This document shows, in pieces, positions 28,800 to 39,327 of a stretch of DNA of 64,000 nucleotides; position 1 is the first letter of the stretch, and each line of letters begins with the position of its first letter. This DNA is from Lactarius indigo. Lineage: Eukaryota > Basidiomycota > Agaricomycetes > Russulales > Russulaceae. The stretch spans positions 62,001 through 126,000 of the forward strand of contig JAFKAC010000129.1 of assembly GCA_025766275.1 (NCBI GenBank), in the 5' to 3' direction. The notes beneath the pieces were generated by a model. It was given only the letters and a program-made list of their open reading frames with translations. It did not search any database and was not told the DNA's origin. The position numbers and the translations under genes were made by a program.

Positions 28800-31700
28800 G
28801 AGCCCAGTTGCATAGAGGGCTGAAGAGCTATGTGCATGGTTGAAATATTGGTTGCATGGACAACAGAACATTGGCAGAACGAGGCCAAACGTACAAGAGG
28901 GGAAGCTCTACAGAAGATTGGAAAGGGATGAGATAAACCACTAATACTGTACAATATTCACCTACATTTTCCTAATGTCTGGGGAAGCGAATAGTGACTC
29001 AGCCCTTAATATCTTGGAAGTCGAAGACATGAGCACTACAGCAGCACCAAGAGAAGGTGGAGACAGTGAGGGATGTGAATGTGTCCATAAGGAGGTCTTT
29101 CTAATGCAAATTGTGAGTGCAAACGAGATCGAACCATAATACCATGTGTTGGACTAAGATGTCCATCAGAGACAACTTCCGAATTCCGAGCCAGTGTAAG
29201 CAGTCTCGCCCACGACCTGTGTCTAAAAAAAAGTCTACCCCCCTGGTGACAGCATGGCACCTGTCTGAAATAGTGTCTTGTATCGTTGTAACTTACGGCC
29301 CACACATGCAAGTGCACATAAGACAACTATTGTATCATGGTTTTCATATCGATACAGTATACAATAGTCAGACCCCTCGCAACCGCAGCATAGGCGAGGT
29401 TTGAATATTTGAATACCAGTTTAGGCCACCAATCCTGAAGCTCTGGCATCCTTTGCTGGCACTTGGTCCACCCAAATTATTTTGCCTCCGCTCTGAACCA
29501 TTAAATGGAAGTCTGCCTATAGGACTGCAAGTTGTGACCCTACAATACGGAGTATTGTACTGTATTATGGTGTATATATTTGTTACAGTACTGTAATAAA
29601 ACCGCAATGAGAGGGTGAGTGTAGCGTTAGTGTCAAAAGATGCCTGCTAAGAAAGCCCATTTTATTTCCATCAAACTTTATACTACGCAGTTCCATCAAC
29701 CCTCGTGCATCAGTCGCCATGCATTGGTATAGCACTGTACCCATCGCTGGAAATAGTGTGAACTAAATAGGAGGAATTTGAAAATGGCCCATGTGATGTT
29801 CAGCGTTTATTTCCAAATGCACTGGCAGAACTAGTGTCAACCACCGTGGGCAGACAGACTTGCAGACAGACCCATACTAGTGTTGTGACATACAGTCAGC
29901 AGCCTTGCATTGTTTGCTTTTGTCAGAGTGTCACTCCTGTATATCATTCTCACTCTCAGCCACCATCAGAACAGGGTCCTGACTGACTTAGTGTGGGGCT
30001 TGATCAAAAAGAAAGACTTAGGGTGAGGTGGAGTATGTGAGTTAGGCGCTAATCTTGATGCTGATATGACACTATTGTATACAGAATCATTGAATGTGGA
30101 TGGCATCCATGTAAACCCCACTGCAGGGATTTCTCTGAGACCCTATAGCTGGCAGTGTGAAACAAGTATCCTAAGAGAGATGTAGATGGATCATTTTTAG
30201 AAATGCTTACAAAATTACATTTACATGCAAGTTGAAATATCTGATTTTCTCTGTGTTCTGAGGAAGCGAGCTGAAGCCACGCAACTGCTTGTTGATAAGA
30301 TCAGTCCATCAGTTCAATCAGCAGGAAAAATCGAGTGTTAGCGACAGCGAACGCAGAAAACCCAGAGTGTGATTCATTGCAGCAAGGCAGGCCCGACTTT
30401 TGAACCAGGATCCACTTTTGCAATAACAAGGACAAACAAAAATCAATATAGTCACATTGGTGGTTTTACAATCACGCTACAATACAGTCCGATTCAAATG
30501 TGAACCATGACTCGGATCAACTCTGAGGCCCGCTGACACTATCGTCTCTACCCGAAGTTATATCTTATGTCTTCCTCCTCGCCACACACACACATTCTCT
30601 CCCTCTCTAACTCTGCTTCTTCGCCATATCGCATCAAGCCTCAACTATGATGGCCACCCGTACTCGCCTCGGTTCTCGTCTTGGAACCAGCCCATTGGCC
30701 ACTCAAAGACAGGCCGCGCGTCCCTGCACCTCATGCCACCTTTGTCCATCAACACCCTGGGCTCATCGCATTGCCCATCTCACTGACCCCCTCCTACCTT
30801 TCATCACTTCACCCGCACTCCTGTCGATCTCCAGGGTCTCCTTTCAAACTCTCATCTGTCTCTAGCCACCCCCAAGACACCATGCAGATCGCCATGCTCG
30901 CAGTTGGAGTTTGAGGAAGACTTGTCATGTGTAATTTCTCAGCCCCCTTTATTTTCGTATCCTCACTTCCCTTCACCTAGATAGTCTGTTTTGGATTCTC
31001 GTGTTCGCGACCACACTCCATTGTCTTTGCTCGTACCTATGGCACTTTGCTGTCCCCTACACTCATACCCTCGACTCCTTTCCACATAGTTGTAGAAACT
31101 GTTAGATACCGACCATTTGTATCTAATGTGGTGTTCTTGGCTCATAAATAGGATTGTCGTGGTTTTCCCCCTCTTCTACCTCTGCATGCTTATCCCTGCA
31201 GTCAGGCCTAGTCAGGCCCTACCATGAGGGATTAAGTTCACTAGTTATCTCACGTCGCTCTCTCTGGCCTTTGTCTCACTCTCATCGCCTTGCTCTCGCT
31301 AGCCCTTGGGCCGACTCCCCTTGGCCCATGGATCTTCCATTCTTTCCTCTCTAATCCAGTGGAATCCCCTCTGCCTTTTGAACTCACATGGACTTGACTC
31401 CGTACAATGTCGCTCCCCTTGGCCACTGTTACTGTCTTCTACTCCCTCGCTTGTACTTTGGGCTGCTCAACCCTGAGAACCTTGGCATCCACACACCCTT
31501 GAGCTTTTGCCTCTGCTGGAGTTTTCGATGTTCAACCTCCCACTTGTTGCTCTGCTGCCCAATCAGTTACCTGGATCATTGTCAGAATCTCTCTCTGGGC
31601 CTTACGAATTTGAATCTACTCCCATATGCTGTCGATGTTGCCTCATTGAGTACTGAGTCCTTGGTGGATATGTTCTTGTTGTCGCTGGCAGAGCCCATTC

Positions 31701-32583
31701 CCTTCCTGCCTGCGTCACTCAAAACATTGCCAAATGCAACGATTTCACTCCATTCGGTGCTACTATCTCTGTTACAGCACGTTTTTCTTATTTGTCTTTA
31801 CCATGGCGTTGGCCACAAGGGCATGGTTCCACTGTGTGGCTGCAGCTTTCAGAGATCCGGCGCCTTCACAAACCATTTATTGTACCTACAATTGATGACC
31901 ACATGTGCAACATTCTGGGCATCTGGGGCCAGGGGAGCTGTCACTCCTGCGTTCTTCCCACCTGAAGGCATGCTCTACTCGCCCTTCCTCTCCCAAGGTG
32001 TCCACTTTCAGGAAGGATACTGATCGTCTCCCACTACTACCCTAGGTCATCTTCGGTATCCTGTCCAACCACTACAGGTGGAAATAGCCCCTTGTGATCG
32101 ATCTACTTTTCTGCGCTGTCCTCAAGCTTTGCTCTGGATTTGTCAACACTCCCTCACCCTTCGCTCCATCTTTAGTATTGCAATGGGTGGTGTCTGGGGT
32201 CTCACATCATCAACCACGCTCGAGAATCTCTCTGTCAAAGTGGGCGTAATATCCTGTTTTCGAAATTTCATGTCAATCACTGCAGTGGCAAATGCAGTAG
32301 CCTAGTACCGTCTGAGGATATCCCTTGTCAGTCTGAAACACGGTGATTTGAGCTAGGGCCAGAATGTAAAGATGGCGTACACAAGTCACTGAAGAGTTGG
32401 CCTAATCCATGACACAGAGTGAATCAAATCCAATCAATACAATGAAATTCATGGCCACCCAGCACAAATACAGGTGGAGGAACACAGAGCTGAACATGCC
32501 TAATTAGTGTCTGGCATAAATGAGATGTGTGGAGGAAGACGCCCCTCAGTGCTTCCTTTCCTCTCCGAGTCCTTTAGCATGCC
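28800..32583. other. Unassigned 3.8-kb stretch
   Basis: No ORF here resembles a family I know. 28800-30530 is mixed sequence with stops in all frames and a short perfect hairpin (TACAATAC-GGA-GTATTGTA, 29541-29559). 30540-30645 is pyrimidine-rich with a CA repeat, followed by ATGATGGCC at 30647 and Ser/Pro/Leu-rich open stretches in changing frames to about 32300. That is compatible with a decayed, intron-containing host gene, but I cannot identify it. Confidence 0.3.
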
Positions 32584-33195
32584 TGTTGATAAGTGACCCT
32601 TGTGCACTTAGCAGCTCATATGGACCAGACTTACAGATATGGACTGCTGTAGATTAATTAGGACCGCTTTAGATTAGATTTGATCTGTACAATCTTGGAC
32701 TTCTTTATCTATGACATCATGTACAATGACATCATATGGACATATCCAGACTCTTCATTGTACTACACGTTCTTGTATCTTTCTTTGTTCTCCTTTGGGT
32801 CTATCCTTATTATGATGTCACTATGATATCATTTACTTCTGGACTCTCCTTGTTCTTTCTGTCCTTGTCCTCAGAATGTCCACTCCTTTGTTCATTTGTA
32901 GAACAATAACTACCTTGTAGTACGTGACTTGTGTTACATCCCTTGTATAGTGTCACTCCCAGAAAGTGTATAAGTAGAGTAGCATGTACGCTCCTGGTCC
33001 ACATCAGTTCTCACTGTTTGTGTGCCAGGTAAGCTCCCTCTTCTCCAATGTATAAATATCAGTTCTCACTGTTTGTGTGCCAGACACTTTGCTTTACCTG
33101 CTTGACATCCCCTCTGCTGCTAACCAGCTGCAACTAGTATCTCACCACAGACTCTTTGCCTCTGTGAGTATTGGTTATGTCTTTGCTGTTCATCA
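32584..33195 (+). repeat. Solo LTR, family A, copy A3
   Basis: TGTTGATAAG ... TGTTCATCA, perfect TSD ATGCC (32579-32583 and 33196-33200). Duplicated leader at 33001-33028 and about 33056-33083. Confidence 0.92.
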
Positions 33196-35459
33196 ATGCC
33201 TAGCACACACACATCAAATGTGCACAAACATCCCGGTCGTGTTATACAGGTCCAAAAAAAATGGACAACAAAGCAAGTAGCTGAAGACAAAGCACACAAG
33301 AAGGCAGCATCCATTGCTGCTAGACAGAAAGCTGCAGAAAAGTGCAATGCGGTCCTATTGCAGCTCACAGAGAGTAGAAGTGCTGTAGAACAGGATGAAG
33401 AAGAAGTGCATGCACACAGCACTAGGCCAGATATCCAGTATGAGTCCCTTCCATAAAATAAATAAATTTTGATATCTCTTTGCAGAAGTTCAAGTTACCA
33501 GATGCCCCGGGCTGTAGCTCACGGAGAAACTGAAATAGATCATTGGTACTGAGCACAGGTCTTGAAAGCGTCCAGAGTGGTATATGACTGACTGGCAATG
33601 AACGACTAGTGATGACAGCTCCATTGAAGATACAATGGATACCGAAGAAGAGCCCTCACAGGTCGTGGACAATTCAGTTTACACAGGTGAGGAGCTAGAG
33701 TCAGTGGAGAGGTCTCAACATGAAAGCGAAGATGTGATCGAGTCTGACAATGCTGGTCCGATTCTGAAGAGATACTCTTATAAAAAGAAGGTTGGAACGA
33801 TTCACTGAGTAAGGTAGTTGTACCAGGCATTGATTGCCAGCAGGGTCCACAGAACGCAAAGAGGGGTTCACTGAGCCTGAGACAAGATGTCGACGCCACT
33901 GGCATGCGGTGAGGAACTGACACAGCACCCTCAAGGAATAAGCGCAAACTTGAAGAGCCCCTTGCAAATATGCCTGTGAATGTGTAAGTGTGCCTAGTTG
34001 CACCATGTCAACGTCAAAATACTAAGTGCTTTGCTTATACCCAGGGACCCCAAGCACCTGAAGCGGAGTTACACCATAGCCACCATACCTGGGGGACTGA
34101 GTTCCAATTGGAAAGCAAACGTTACCACTACATTCAGTCCGTATTTGTTCTCGTTTTGCACAACTGCTGCTAATGTAAGTACCAGATTACCAAGAGCGCC
34201 ATGGGCAGTCAAGTCAGGCCAACTCCGAATTTGAAGGCAATAGCAATGGCCCTGTCAGTGAGGACTTTGATGGCCTTGATGAACTTGAAGAAGCCCTGGC
34301 ACAAGTTAAGGCCAGCAAGAGCACAGCGCCGCGAGTTCCAGGGATCCATCAACCCACAGGAAAAGTGGGGGGTAGCAACAGGTCACTGTCAGCACATGGG
34401 TCAGCAGAGGTAAGTAATTTGGCACTGCCAGCATAAAAGCACAAACTGATATTCAAGCTAAAACTTGAAGACGGGGATAATGTTTACATGTGTCGCCAAG
34501 ATGTCTACAGGGAGGACGAAGCCAGCCGTTGCCAGTGTCAAGTCTGGACACAAAAAGGCCATGGTAGCGGACCTGCCATTCCCTGACAGAAAGAACAGCC
34601 GAATCTGGCGAAAGTCCTTTGTTCCCTTGTTGATCGCCTGGGCTGGATCTCAGTTGGATCCCTTTGGCACCAACAGTAAGGTCAGAGAGGAGGCCGAGGT
34701 CGTCTGGAGGTGAGTGTTCCCTGCTGTAGCACTTGATCAGGAAGCCCGTGAGATTCTGACGGGCGTGGTGCGTACACCATCAGTGAGCCAGTGTGGAAGC
34801 TGACATCTACATAGGCTGAAAACATGCTCAATAACTGGCGCAGCAACATAGGAAAGGCCGGCAATAGCACCATTGCTGAGCTTTGGAGTCAAAAAGCCAA
34901 GGAAGAAGACATTTCGTTCAGCTCCCTGGAGCATCATGCAATATATGTCACGAATTCTCTGCAAGAGATGCGTTTCATGTACAAGAATCCAGATGTGCCC
35001 GTAAGCACTGATTTTTCAGTTACTGACAGTTAGCCCAAACCCCACATACTCAAGGCTACAATACAGGGTTCGCGAGGAGCGTCCCATTTAGAGTCAGTTT
35101 CGAAGGTGTATGCAAAGCACCTTCAGAGAATATTGGCAGTTGGCGGCAAGTATGGCCTACAGATTGGAGGGCTTGCCCTTGTGATGGTTGCAGTATGATC
35201 CCTCTTACTTTGAAACTGTATATCCAATAGTCACGCCACTGGTGTATTTAGGTTGAATGCGGGCTCACGCTCTTGAGCGATGGTGAAGATGGCAAGGCCA
35301 ACAAGGATGAGGAACAAGGAAAACCAGTTCCTCGTGGTACACGTGGTAATAGCTTCACAGATAATCCCTGGGGCAAGAGGGCACACAAGGTTGTCCAGTC
35401 AGCAAAAAGGTTAACAGACTACAATTGGGAGCAAATTGAGGAGCACACAACTGTCTAGT
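33196..35459 (+). pseudogene. Unidentified multi-exon gene remnant
   Basis: Coding-looking blocks follow each other on the + strand with plausible GT-AG introns: a Lys/Ala/Glu-rich helical start (KKWTTKQVAEDKAHKKAAS, about 33250-33450); an acidic block (TSDDSSIEDTMDTEEE) near 33605-33790; DELEEALAQVKASKS ending at a GTAAGT donor at 34411; MVADLPFPDRKNSRIWRKSF ... DPFGTNSKVREEAEVVWR near 34560-34710; MLNNWRSNIGKAGNSTIAELW ... LEHHAIYVTNSL ... MRFMYKNP near 34824-35000; KVYAKHLQRILAVGGKYGLQIGGLAL near 35105-35195; then WGKRAHKVVQSAKRLTDYNWEQIEE. It resembles a recurrent Agaricomycete hypothetical family with an acidic N terminus; I cannot name it. An early stop (33454) and uneven frames suggest decay, though a spliced gene is possible. 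Confidence 0.5.
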
Positions 35460-35639
35460 TACAATCTCTGGGCCATGACTCGGATGAGGGATGCAGAGAG
35501 GGTGTTGAGGCCAATGCAACGATGAGCATGCGCGCAAATATTGACATAGACTGACCCAGATGTCACGGTGTGATGCATGTATATACGACATATGAAGTGT
35601 ATTAGTATTATTGTACCCCCACCCAGCAATATCATCTTT

Positions 35640-36110
35640 AGTGCTACAAAAACAGAACTAGACAATTGACTCAAACTAGAGCGACAAAGATAAACTAGAG
35701 TGATAACGATAACTAGATCTACAAAGGTAACTAGATCCAATAAAAACAAGTAGATCTGCGAAATGTTACTAGAACTATGGAAATAATACTAGAACTACAA
35801 AAATACTAGAACTGCAGAACATAATACTAGAACTATGAAAATACTAGATCTTCAAAAATACTGGAACTACGGAAAATACTAGATCTATGGAGGTATCCTA
35901 GATCTAGGAAGGTATCAGTAGATCTAGGAAGGTATCACTAGATCTAGGAAGGTATCGGTAGATCTAGGAAGGTATTGCTAGATCCAGGAAGGTATTGCTA
36001 GATCTAGTATGGTCTAGGTTGCTAATCAGGGTAACTAGATCTATGGTATTCACCTAGTGCTAGCAAGACCTTCCTGGACCTAGGTTGGTAGAAAGGGACT
36101 AGTGGAACTA
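35640..36110. repeat. Minisatellite based on CTAGATCTAGGAAGGTAT
   Basis: First loosely repeated ACTAGAACTA/ACTAGATC blocks, then regular roughly 20-bp units (about 35885-36020) with the palindromic core CTAGATCTAG. It lies just upstream of the cyclin-box ORF. Confidence 0.8.
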
Positions 36111-36138
36111 GTTCTAGTTCCACTAGTCACTTTTTGTT

Positions 36139-37251
36139 TTGCTGATGTACTTGAATAGGGTTAAGCCCTATATCTGCCCCAGCACCCTTAAATGGGCAGA
36201 GATACGGCTGCTCCTAGGAGCCCTCATCATTGCTGACAGATACATGGATGACAATGCCCTTAGCAATGCACAGTGGGCCATGGTCACCAAAAGATTTACC
36301 AGGTGGCAAATTGGGCAAATGGAGCAAGAGTTCCTAAGTGTCCTTAACTGGAAACTTGGCGTATCCCAGGAAGACCTTCTGATGTGGTACGATGCCACCA
36401 TCATCTGTTGAGACATGACTGTTAAAGTCACATGTCTCGTGGGATCTGATTGAGTCAGCCCACATACTATATACAGTATCTGTCCCTTATGGACTTATGG
36501 ACACTCCGGACTCATATGGACTGCTTTTTGTTTATCCTTATTGATAGATCCATATATGGTTCTTATTGTTCTTTCAATTGTTAAGATACCGTTATTATCT
36601 GCTTTAGGCAGCTATTGTTCTCTGCCATCCAATGGTGTTTCTCCCTCTGGCGCACAGACCACCTCTATTGTGTTTGGGTCACCAGTGCGCACAGACCATT
36701 ATTATCTAAGCGTCCTGTATATAAGGACTGCTGTTTTCGCCTCTACACTTCAGAGTTCCTTCTACCTCAGAAGTGTAAGTTCCTTCTTTCTACCTTACTT
36801 CCTTCACCTTTACTTATAAGACATTCTATAGAACTTGTCTGTCTCTAGGTGTGTAGTAATGGTATTAGAGTTCCTTCTACCTCTGAAGTAACTTGTCTGT
36901 CTCTAGCTGTTCAAGCTTATCCCTTGCTTGTTAGTTCTGCGCTTCAACATCATCCCCCTTACCCCTATCTTGACGGCATCCCCTTTACCTCAACTAGCCA
37001 TCAGAACACACCCCTTCAAGAAGAAGTTGGCAGCTCCCCCTAAACTGATCCACCCCCCCTTTGTCAGAACCAACCCGATCCAACAATGATGGAGGAAGTC
37101 CCTGAAACTTCCTGAAAAGAAGTCTCAGATCAAAAGGAGACAACACCAAAAGGCCAGGGTTAGTAACCCTGAAGACGATGCCACCTTCACAACTCTACTC
37201 AAAATCCTGGAGGAGTCACAGTCCAACCTTGCTAAACTGACCACCATGTGA
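36139..37251 (+). pseudogene. Cyclin-box protein remnant at the 3' end of an LTR-E element, split by a copia LTR
   Basis: 36139-36405 encodes a cyclin N-terminal box of the Pho80/PCL type (KWAEIRLLLGALIIADRY, WAMVTKRFTRW, QEFLSVLNWKLGVSQEDLL). A solo LTR (36406-36949) interrupts it; after removing the LTR and one TSD copy the same frame continues through a basic, Pro-rich tail to a TGA at 37087, then open again to TGA at 37249. The frame ends 38 bp before LTR E2, with a polypurine tract between. Cyclins of this type partner a CDK such as Pho85. Whether the retroelement encodes it or merely picked up a host fragment is open. The 5' border is unclear (possible upstream exon). Confidence 0.6.
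36406..36949 (+). repeat. Solo copia LTR (family F variant)
   Basis: TGTTGAGACATGACTG ... GCGCTTCAACA, perfect TSD TCATC (36401-36405 and 36950-36954). It has the same leader duplication as the complete copia: block X 36752-36774, intron-like stretch 36775-36831 (GTAAGT...TATAG), block Y 36832-36848, then X'Y' joined at 36867-36906. Confidence 0.95.
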
Positions 37252-37274
37252 CTTGGCAATGTGGAATTCGCCCC

Positions 37275-37289
37275 TTAGAAAGGGGGTAA
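37275..37289 (+). other. Polypurine tract of the LTR-E element
   Basis: TTAGAAAGGGGGTAA directly before the TGTCAC start of LTR E2. Confidence 0.6.
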
Positions 37290-37963
37290 TGTCACAAACT
37301 CCCCTGTTACCTTTCCTTTTCTGTCCTTATCTGATCCATCTCCTTTCTTGGACATTACCTTTCTTGAACCTATGTTTCTCCTTTATCTGATTGTTCTAGC
37401 ACTTTCTGTGCTATTCTTATCCACCTTCTTGTCGCCTTGCCGGCATGACACCATCTTGCATGATACTAGCATCATCTTGCCAGCACATCATTCTATTTAT
37501 AGCAACCAGTAGCATTATGCACTCAGGTGCAATCCTGTACTATATAAGGACTCCTGCAGTGTGCCTTAGCTCCTTAGCTTTGGCTTAATCAACTATCTGC
37601 ATTGTATCTCCACTGCCTCCTTGAGTGCCTCAGTCCCTTCAGCACTCAAGCCCTTGACCCAGAACCTCTGACCCTTGACCTGTACCCCCTTTGGGTCATT
37701 CCCCTCTCAGCCTCTGTGCAGGCTTCCCCTTGACTTCGCTCTTACCCTCCCCCCGTCTTACTGGTCAGCCCAGTGACATGTGACCTTTGGACTTAAGCCT
37801 CCATGCTTGTCCATGATTGTTACAGACTCAGTCACCTTAGCACTGGGGCTGGTACAGAAGATCTTAGGAGTCATTGCACTCAGTGCCGATCCAACTTGGC
37901 TATCGACTGCCACGTGACAGGAAGCCATTACAGAACAACACACACCCCCGCAGAGGCGTGACA
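37290..37963 (+). repeat. LTR, family E, copy E2 (3' LTR)
   Basis: TGTCAC ... GTGACA; a CTATATAAGGA promoter box near 37540-37550. Preceded by a polypurine tract, so a 3' LTR. It is followed immediately by the end of LTR D, i.e. it sits inside the 3' LTR of gypsy C. Confidence 0.75.
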
Positions 37964-38075
37964 TACTAGGATTGAGTCATATCGTATCACCTACCTCCTA
38001 TCATAAGCCCTGAGTCCATGACTAATCTACCTTACAGCCATAGTCACAACCGGTACAGTAAGGAAATGTAACATC
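37964..38075 (-). repeat. Truncated 3' LTR of gypsy C (family D)
   Basis: Matches the last about 110 bp of the LTR at 45435-45880 (TACTAGGATTGAGTC ... GGTACAGTAAGGAAATGTAACA). On the minus strand it follows the polypurine tract GAAAAGGGGGTGA (38088-38076). Confidence 0.75.
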
Positions 38076-38103
38076 ACCCCCTTTTCAGTGTGAGACTCCA
38101 GAC

Positions 38104-39258
38104 TCACCAGAAGTCCTGCACCAGCCATGTGGCTTGCTCGTCACTAATCCTCTCAAAAATTTTCACCCTCTCCAGTCGATAGATGCAATCCATCTTGTCG
38201 TCCTTCACTGACAGCCTCATTGCCTGAAGTTGGCAAATACAGGCAGCGAGCTGCTCTTCTTCGTAGGCAGCTGCACAGTAACGCGTTACTTTGGCCATCA
38301 GGGACTTGTCCCCTATGCGATGGAGGGCGTGGTCAGTGATCTTGTTGGAAGTGAGGATGATGAGGTCCTCATGGGTGATGTGGGTGCATCCCACAGCCAA
38401 CAGCATTGGATGGGTGTAGAGGGGTCGGCCGTATAGATGGGGGGAGCCCGGAATGAGTCCCAGTATAAATGGGTTCGCACCTCCAACTATTTGTATGTGA
38501 CTGGCATTCCTCTCTACGCCATTGGGTCTGGTGATGGGGAAGTGAATGTAATGGGGCTGTCGATTCACCCTGAACCCTTCAGGTGCAAGGACCTGCGCAG
38601 GGTTGTCATCGTGCATGATGGGGGTGTGAAGTGCAACGCCGGGCAGTTGCACACGTCCTCAAGACATGGGGGTTCCATCGGTGTGAATGAGCCATGGGGT
38701 GATTTGGGGATTAGTAGGGTGGCTGTGCATTCAAAGGAGGGGGTGTCTGACCTGGTAGTAATCTCTGTCCTCATGGTGAGCTTTGTCATCAGGCAACGTT
38801 GCCTGTGCTGCTGCAACTCACTCAACCTCCTCTGCACTAAGCCCAACTGTTCGTCAGCCCACTCCTTTGCCACTCTCTGCCAGTCCTCCACTGCTTCTAA
38901 CTCCTGTTGGGTCTTCGAGGGGGCGCTTGGCAGGGAAAATTCCCCTTGTGCCAATGAGGTCATCACCTGGGGGGATGACCACGATGGGTTCCTGATTGCC
39001 ATCGTCATCTCGGAAGATGTGAGCGATGGCATGCTGCTGCTTATCGTCAGGCTGGCGAGTTGGGTCAGGGAACCTCTGTAGGACATTAGCCCATTCTTGA
39101 GCAGTGATATGCCCCGCTTGCAAGTCTGCAGGTGTGTATGGAGTGAGCTGGACCACTGGAACCATGGTTTCTTCACCGTCTTCAAGGAGGTTGGTGGTGT
39201 CTTGTGCGACTTGGTCGAGGATTGCTGTGGTGACATGTCGAAGGGGAGAAGTGGGCAT
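38104..39258 (-). pseudogene. Gypsy C ORF3
   Basis: Two adjacent parts: 39258-38854 starts MPTSPLRHVTTAILDQ and contains ITAQEWANVLQRFPDPT; 38652-38104 contains APEGFRVNRQPHYI ... GANPFILGLIPGSPHLYGRPLY. Both are collinear with ORF3 of gypsy E. A TGA near 38660 lies at the same place as a TGA in gypsy E (59826-59824). No zinc knuckle is left. Function unknown. Confidence 0.65.
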
Positions 39259-39327
39259 AGAGGTATGGGTGGATTGGATGTAAGAGGGATGTTCGTCTCA
39301 GTCCTCGTCAGACTGGCTTTTAAGGGT

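Noticed and set aside
29541..29559. Perfect hairpin as a terminator or small-RNA gene
   Set aside because: Short, isolated, no T-run, no matching context; may be chance in an AT-rich stretch.
31388..32023. 211-codon + strand ORF
   Set aside because: Leu/Ser/Cys-rich without domain signals and with competing frames; treated as unassigned sequence.
35880..36020. Regular repeat resembling a CRISPR array
   Set aside because: Units are contiguous tandem repeats without unique spacers, in a eukaryotic context.
38437..39081. 214-codon + strand ORF over gypsy C ORF3
   Set aside because: Shadow of the minus-strand ORF3, whose sequence is conserved with gypsy E.
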